A stretch of DNA of 53,280 nt. Source: JACCTH01 sp050741915 (GTDB lineage: Bacteria > Actinomycetota > Acidimicrobiia > Spongiisociales > ZC4RG35). The position numbers were made by a program, and so were the translations under genes. Positions 49,560 through 53,280 of this stretch are shown one piece after another. The stretch is from positions 1-53,280 of the forward strand of contig JBOGEX010000168.1 in the NCBI GenBank assembly GCA_050741915.1, read 5' to 3'. Under the pieces are notes generated by a model. That model was not told where the DNA came from. It saw only the letters and a list, made by a program, of their open reading frames with translations, and made no database searches. Within the stretch, counting starts at the first letter, position 1. The number at the start of each line of letters is the position of its first letter.

Positions 49560-49858
49560 CCCATGCCAGCGTCAGTTCGGGCGTCGGAGTCGCGTGGTCG
49601 ATGGCCCGTAACGCGTGGAAATGTGCTTCTTCAGTAGTTCGCCAGGATTCTTCGAGGTCGGTGAAGGCGCAGCCAAGCTGAAAGGCAGCACGCTTAGCTG
49701 CACGTGGCTTCCTGGCCCGACCGAAGGTGGAACGCCATCGGTTCCGCCGTAAGCAAGTCGTGTCGTGCCATGCACGCGGCGTAAGCGCACGCCGCCTGAT
49801 CTTGAAGCCCGCTCTCGCTCGAGGTGAGCGCACACATGAGGAGAATCGAGGCGATCAA
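49560..49858 (-). pseudogene. Relic of a small secreted protein
   Basis: Frame A from TTG 49858: IASILLMCALTSSESGLQDQ, AACAYAACMARHDLLTAEPM, then stop. Frame B goes on with LGCAFTDLEESWRTTEEAHF and HALRAIDHATPTP. It looks like an exported small protein (hydrophobic start, charged helical domain) with a frameshift. I do not know the family. The rest of 49328-49950 shows nothing else. Confidence 0.4.
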
Positions 49859-49950
49859 TCGGAGCTGAGTGGTTCACGGCCATACAGCCCCCTTGAGGTG
49901 AGCCTCAAATGGCAAAAGCAACCACATCCTCGCTCAGCCTCCCGGCGTGG

Positions 49951-50494
49951 CTAGTTAGTTCTCCGAAGCCCCATGTTGTCTGGAAGATCCGGCCGGCTGC
50001 TGTCCTTCCAGCATCGTGCAATAACGGCGATACCCCCAAGAAGCATTACCGCTGCCACTGCGGCGACTACCACAGATGATTCGCCGTTTGTCGCAGGAAG
50101 CGCGGCAGTCGTGACGACCTCAAACTCGCCAGCCGGCAACAGCTGCCGACCTCCCGAAGCCGGAGCGCACGAAACGCAGAGAACCATAAGGTCGTACCAT
50201 CCCGGCGACAGCTCCGGCACCACAAAGTCGAGCGTGCCGTTGCCCTCCTGGTCGATCGCGGTCACGCCAATCTCTACCCGATCCGCCGGATAAGGGTTGC
50301 GCGGGACTAAGAACGTAGGCAAAAGCTCACCTGCAGCCAAAGGTACCGACGCCTCGCCGACGGTCACTCCACTGACCCGCGTGCCAGGCGGACCCGTCCC
50401 AGGGGTCAATTCAAGCCAGAGCGAGCCCGATGCGATCGCCGGAATCCACCATCCGGAGAACGAGAAGATTCAGACCAATCCATACCTTTGTCAC
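49951..50494 (-). pseudogene. Secreted TIG-like protein with C-terminal anchor, frameshifted at the signal peptide
   Basis: The main frame (to 50409) has ELTPGTGPPGTRVSGVTVGE, an IPT/TIG-like beta domain, and LPATNGESSVVVAAVAAVML as a C-terminal LPxT-like motif, hydrophobic helix and basic tail. In another frame just before it, GTG 50494 reads MTKVWIGLNLLVL; joined by one base shift near 50456 to SGWWIPAIASGSLWLEL it makes a complete signal peptide. So the gene is whole apart from one indel. Sortase anchoring is only suggested. Confidence 0.55.
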
Positions 50495-50527
50495 GACGCC
50501 CTGGCGACGATCCCTTGAACCCACCTA

Positions 50528-51677
50528 GTGGTCCGTCGTTGAAATAGTCTGGTGGGCTAGAGTGGTGCCTATGCCCGTCATCACCGCTCCTGCTTTGTCC
50601 CTGTCTGATGAGCAACGTCATGCGTTGGAGAAGATGGCCCGCTCGACGTCGTTACCGCATCGCATGGTGGTCCAAGCCAAGGCGCTGTTGTGGGCGGCCG
50701 AGGGTGTGGCCAACGAGCAGATCGCCCGTGGTTGCGAGGTCGACTCCGACACCGTGCGCCGGTGGCGGAACCGTTTCGCCGAGGAGGGTGTGGCCGGGGT
50801 GGGGGTGATCGCCCCAGGCCGGGGGCGTAAGCCGTGGCTGCCGGAAGGCACCGTCGCCGAGGTGGTGCGGGTCACCCTCGAGGAGATCCCGGAGGACACC
50901 TCGACGCACTGGACGACCCGCTCGCTGGCCAAGCGGTTGGGGATCGGTAAGGACACCGTCGCTCGGATCTGGCGGGACCACCATCTCAAGCCATGGAGGG
51001 TCGACACGTTCAAGATCTCGGACGACCCTCACTTCGAGGAGAAGCTGGTCGACGTGGTCGGCCTCTACCTAAATCCGCCGGAGCGGGCGGTGGTGTTCAG
51101 CTTCGACGAAAAGACCCAGTGCCAGGCCCTGGACCGCACCCAACCGAGCCTGCCGATGCGCCCGGGGCGGGCCGGCACCATGACCCATGACTACAAGCGC
51201 AACGGGACCACCGACCTGTTCGCCGCCATGAACGTCGCCACCGGCGAGATCCTCACCGACTGCCGTCCCCGTCACACCCACAAGGACTTCTTGTTCTTCC
51301 TGAAGCTGATCGATCTGCATGTCCCCGCCGACCTGGACGTACACCTGGTGTTGGACAACCTGGCGGTGCACAAACACCAAGAGGTCGACAAGTGGCTCGC
51401 TCATCCCAAACGGGCCCGGTTCCACCTGCACTTCACCCCCACCTCGTCGTCGTGGCTCAACCTCATCGAGCGCTGGTTCAAAGAGCTCACCGACCGCCGA
51501 CTCCGCCGCGGCGTGTTCACCAGCGTCGCCGATCTCATCGACGCCATCGAACTGTGGGCCGAACACTGGAACGACAACCCCGAACCCTTCGTCTGGCACA
51601 AACCCGCCGCACAGATCATCGAAAAGGTCCGCCGCGGACGGGCCACCCTCCACCAGATCAAATCCGCGACGGAGCAC
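50528..51677 (+). mobile_element. IS630-family insertion sequence, complete with TA duplication
   Basis: The ends GTGGTCCGTCG (50528) and CGACGGAGCAC (51667-51677) are inverted repeats with one mismatch. TA flanks each end (50526-50527 and 51678-51679), the IS630 target duplication. Length 1150 bp fits. The TA on the right supplies the first two bases of the transposase TAG stop. Confidence 0.85.
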
Positions 51678-51680
51678 TAG
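50571..51680 (+). CDS. IS630-family transposase
   Basis: 369 residues from ATG 50571 (a GTG 9 bp upstream is possible). An HTH in the N-terminus (ANEQIARGCEVDSDTVRRWR), a second (SLAKRLGIGKDTVARIWRDH), then the DDE domain with FSFDEKTQCQ, LVLDNLAVHKHQEV and SSSWLNLIERWFKELTDRRL. The D-D-E set is intact, so this copy may be active. Confidence 0.93.
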   Translation: MPVITAPALSLSDEQRHALEKMARSTSLPHRMVVQAKALLWAAEGVANEQIARGCEVDSDTVRRWRNRFAEEGVAGVGVIAPGRGRKPWLPEGTVAEVVRVTLEEIPEDTSTHWTTRSLAKRLGIGKDTVARIWRDHHLKPWRVDTFKISDDPHFEEKLVDVVGLYLNPPERAVVFSFDEKTQCQALDRTQPSLPMRPGRAGTMTHDYKRNGTTDLFAAMNVATGEILTDCRPRHTHKDFLFFLKLIDLHVPADLDVHLVLDNLAVHKHQEVDKWLAHPKRARFHLHFTPTSSSWLNLIERWFKELTDRRLRRGVFTSVADLIDAIELWAEHWNDNPEPFVWHKPAAQIIEKVRRGRATLHQIKSATEH

Positions 51681-51839
51681 AAGGTTGTTGAACAACTCGG
51701 TTTTTGGACCTTGAGTGCTGCTTCGTGGCCGGTCGTCGGCCGTTTTCGGCTTCTGTCGGCATCACCGAAGACGCGACCAACGACTCCGGCGGATCTTGTC
51801 GAAGGGTTGCTAGACGGTACGCCGAATTGCCGAATTGGG
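51678..51839. other. Gap between the two insertion sequences
   Basis: GTTGTTGAACAAC at 51684-51696 is a short near-palindrome followed by CGGTTTTT, terminator-like. If IS630 is taken out, 50500-50527 joins 51680 onwards and reads GAACCCACCTAGAAGGTTGT, TGAACAAC, which weakly resembles repeat R1. Nothing coding is seen in the rest. Confidence 0.35.
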
Positions 51840-53280
51840 TCAGCCGGTGAGGGCCCAGGTGGTGCCGTCGTGGTCGAGTCCGAGGTTGACGAGTCGTCTG
51901 AGGTTGATGGCGGCGACGCGGAGGGCGAGTTGTCCCCGGTTGGCTTCGACTCCCCGGTATCGGAGGCGCCGGTGGTGTTTGCCGACGAGCCATGCGATGG
52001 ACCGTTCCACCATGGGCCGGAACTGTCGGTAGTCGTCGGCGTATTCGCCGACTGCCCATGCTCGGCGGGCGGCGACCAGTTCGTCGTCGTGTATCGAGAT
52101 ATGAAGGACCCGTCCGCCTTGGGCGGTGGTGCATCGGCTGCGGAGGGGACAGGTCTGGCAGTGTTTGGCGAAGTTGGCCGAACCTCTGGCGGCGATGCGG
52201 ACTGTGTGTCCTCCCGGGCAGGTGACGGCACGGTGGTCGTGGTCGACGGTGAAGTCGTCTCGGGTGAACCCTCCTTCGATTCTGGGACGGGCCAGCGGGA
52301 TGGGTTTGATCGCCTGGTCGTGTCCCGTCTCCCGGATCCGGGCCCTGGTTTCTCCGGACCCGTAGGCGGAGTCGGCCAGCACCTGAAGACCGGGTTCCTC
52401 ACCTTCCAGCAGCTCTAACCCGGTGGGCCCGTCGCCCACGTTGGCCGGGGTGAGCTCGGAGGCGGTGATGATCCCGGTTTCGGGTTCGACGGCGACATGC
52501 GCCTTGTATCCGTCACGGTATTCGCTGGTCGACTTGTGCATGTGCCGGGCTTCGGGGTCGACAGTGGAGATCACCCGGTCAAAGACGGTGCCTTCTGCGA
52601 ATCCGCCAGGTGCCTTCGGTGTCGCCGGGTTCGACGTCTTGACCGGCGACCAACGCCAACAATCCCACCGCATCGGCCTGCTCGGCGGTGAGCTCAACCT
52701 CTGAGAGAGCCGAGATGATGGCCAAAGCGTCGTTGACCAGGGCGGACACCAGAGCGGTTTTCGCTTCCGGGTCGTCCCAGGCGCAGACCGGCTTGCCCGC
52801 CGCGTCGTAATCATGCGCCGACACCACCACTGCTCCGGCTTGGGGGATGAGACGACGCACCCGCCGGATCTGAGATACCAGCTGGGTGACCGTGTCCTGG
52901 GTGGCTACCGCGTCATCCAACAGGGTCGAATCCAACGCCCGGCGACGTTTCCCCGCCAACACACCCGTCGCCTCCACCACCTCGGTGACCGTTTCACGGA
53001 TCCGGTCGGGACGCTCCGATTTGGCGAGCCGTTGCCGCCAATAGGTGAACACCGTGTGATGAGGACCCACGTCGTCGAGAGCCAGCCCACCGGCCACCTT
53101 CCAACGGATATCACACTGCAGCGCATCAGCCGCCTCCCGATCCGACAGGCCCTCCAGCTCCTTGAGGATCATCGCTGCCGCCATCACATCCGCCGGGATC
53201 GACGGACGACCCCGACCCGACGGAAACAGATCCGAGAACATCTCATCTGGAAACAACTCGGCCCGATGGTCGGCCAGGAA
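51840..53280 (-). pseudogene. IS1182-type transposase, frameshifted and cut by the window edge
   Basis: From the window edge the frame runs FLADHRAELFPDEMFSDLFP, SIPADVMAAAMILKELEGLS, LDSTLLDDAVATQDTVTQLV to QDVEPGDTEGTWRI, then breaks near 52597 with one extra base and continues FAEGTVFDRVISTVDPEARH, YRDGYKAHVAVEPETGIITA, QVLADSAYGSGETRARIRET, FAKHCQTCPLRSRC, SIAWLVGKHHRRLRYRG and VAAINLRRLVNLGLDHD to the stop. These are the N-terminal and DDE domains of an IS1182-family enzyme. Its 5' end lies beyond the window. Confidence 0.85.

Noticed and set aside
49375..49833. 152-codon minus-strand open frame
   Set aside because: Only the middle part (LGCAFTDLEESWRTT) looks like protein; the start and end are random. 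Treated as part of a frameshifted relic.
51711..52418. 235-codon plus-strand open frame opposite the IS1182-type transposase
   Set aside because: Gly/Val/Asp/Ser-rich low-complexity translation, antisense to recognised transposase motifs.
1..53280. tRNA, rRNA and other stable RNA genes
   Set aside because: I read for T-loop words such as GGTTCGAATCC followed by CCA and for rRNA stretches and found none outside coding sequence; short RNAs could be missed by eye.

Overview
The window is GC-rich DNA from an actinomycete-type bacterium. Diagnostic genes are a complete Pup-proteasome set (mpa, dop, pup, prcB, prcA, pafA, pafB, pafC), a DUF4193 protein, tatB/tatC next to a HelY-type helicase, and a polyprenol-phosphate mannosyltransferase. 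The class Acidimicrobiia or a near relative is plausible but cannot be fixed from sequence alone. Most genes from 1 to 42 kb lie on the minus strand in tightly packed operons. I count about 20 four-base NTGA stop/start overlaps, mostly GTGA and ATGA.

Layout of the core part (about 1-42 kb). 0-11 kb: isoprenoid (ispH), nucleotide and aromatic biosynthesis (cmk, aroA, pyrG), an rRNA pseudouridine synthase, scpA/scpB, xerD, ald and a Nudix hydrolase. 11-21 kb: acyl-CoA ligase, enoyl-CoA hydratase, nadK, tlyA, rhomboid protease, HAD phosphatase, M20 peptidase, Nudix, GNAT, mannosyltransferase, DUF4193 and a lipid kinase. 21-36 kb: helY, tatC, tatB, then the Pup-proteasome genes, interrupted by a PadR/HAAS pair and a DMT transporter. 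36-42 kb: serB, trmI, several tiny membrane proteins, an MFS permease, a 38-residue histone-like peptide and a membrane protein coupled to a UBP-type zinc finger.

From 42 to 53 kb the character changes. This is an accessory region of broken genes: an intradiol dioxygenase relic, a GNAT relic, a VapC relic, a Phd antitoxin stub and a serine-recombinase relic. Among them sit live-looking toxin-antitoxin modules: vapBC with a 30-bp palindromic operator over the start codon, an AbiEii-type nucleotidyltransferase with a frameshifted partner, and an XRE/nucleotidyltransferase pair. An intact IS630-family element with TA duplication and a frameshifted IS1182-type transposase close the window.

Three points stand out. 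First, three genes seem to start at CTG inside a CTGA overlap, and a fourth at a CTG with a Shine-Dalgarno. Second, four families of dispersed palindromic repeats sit between genes, and one forms the 3' end of trmI. Third, the toxin-antitoxin graveyard at 44-50 kb holds many layers of decay, while the neighbouring core shows no frameshifts.
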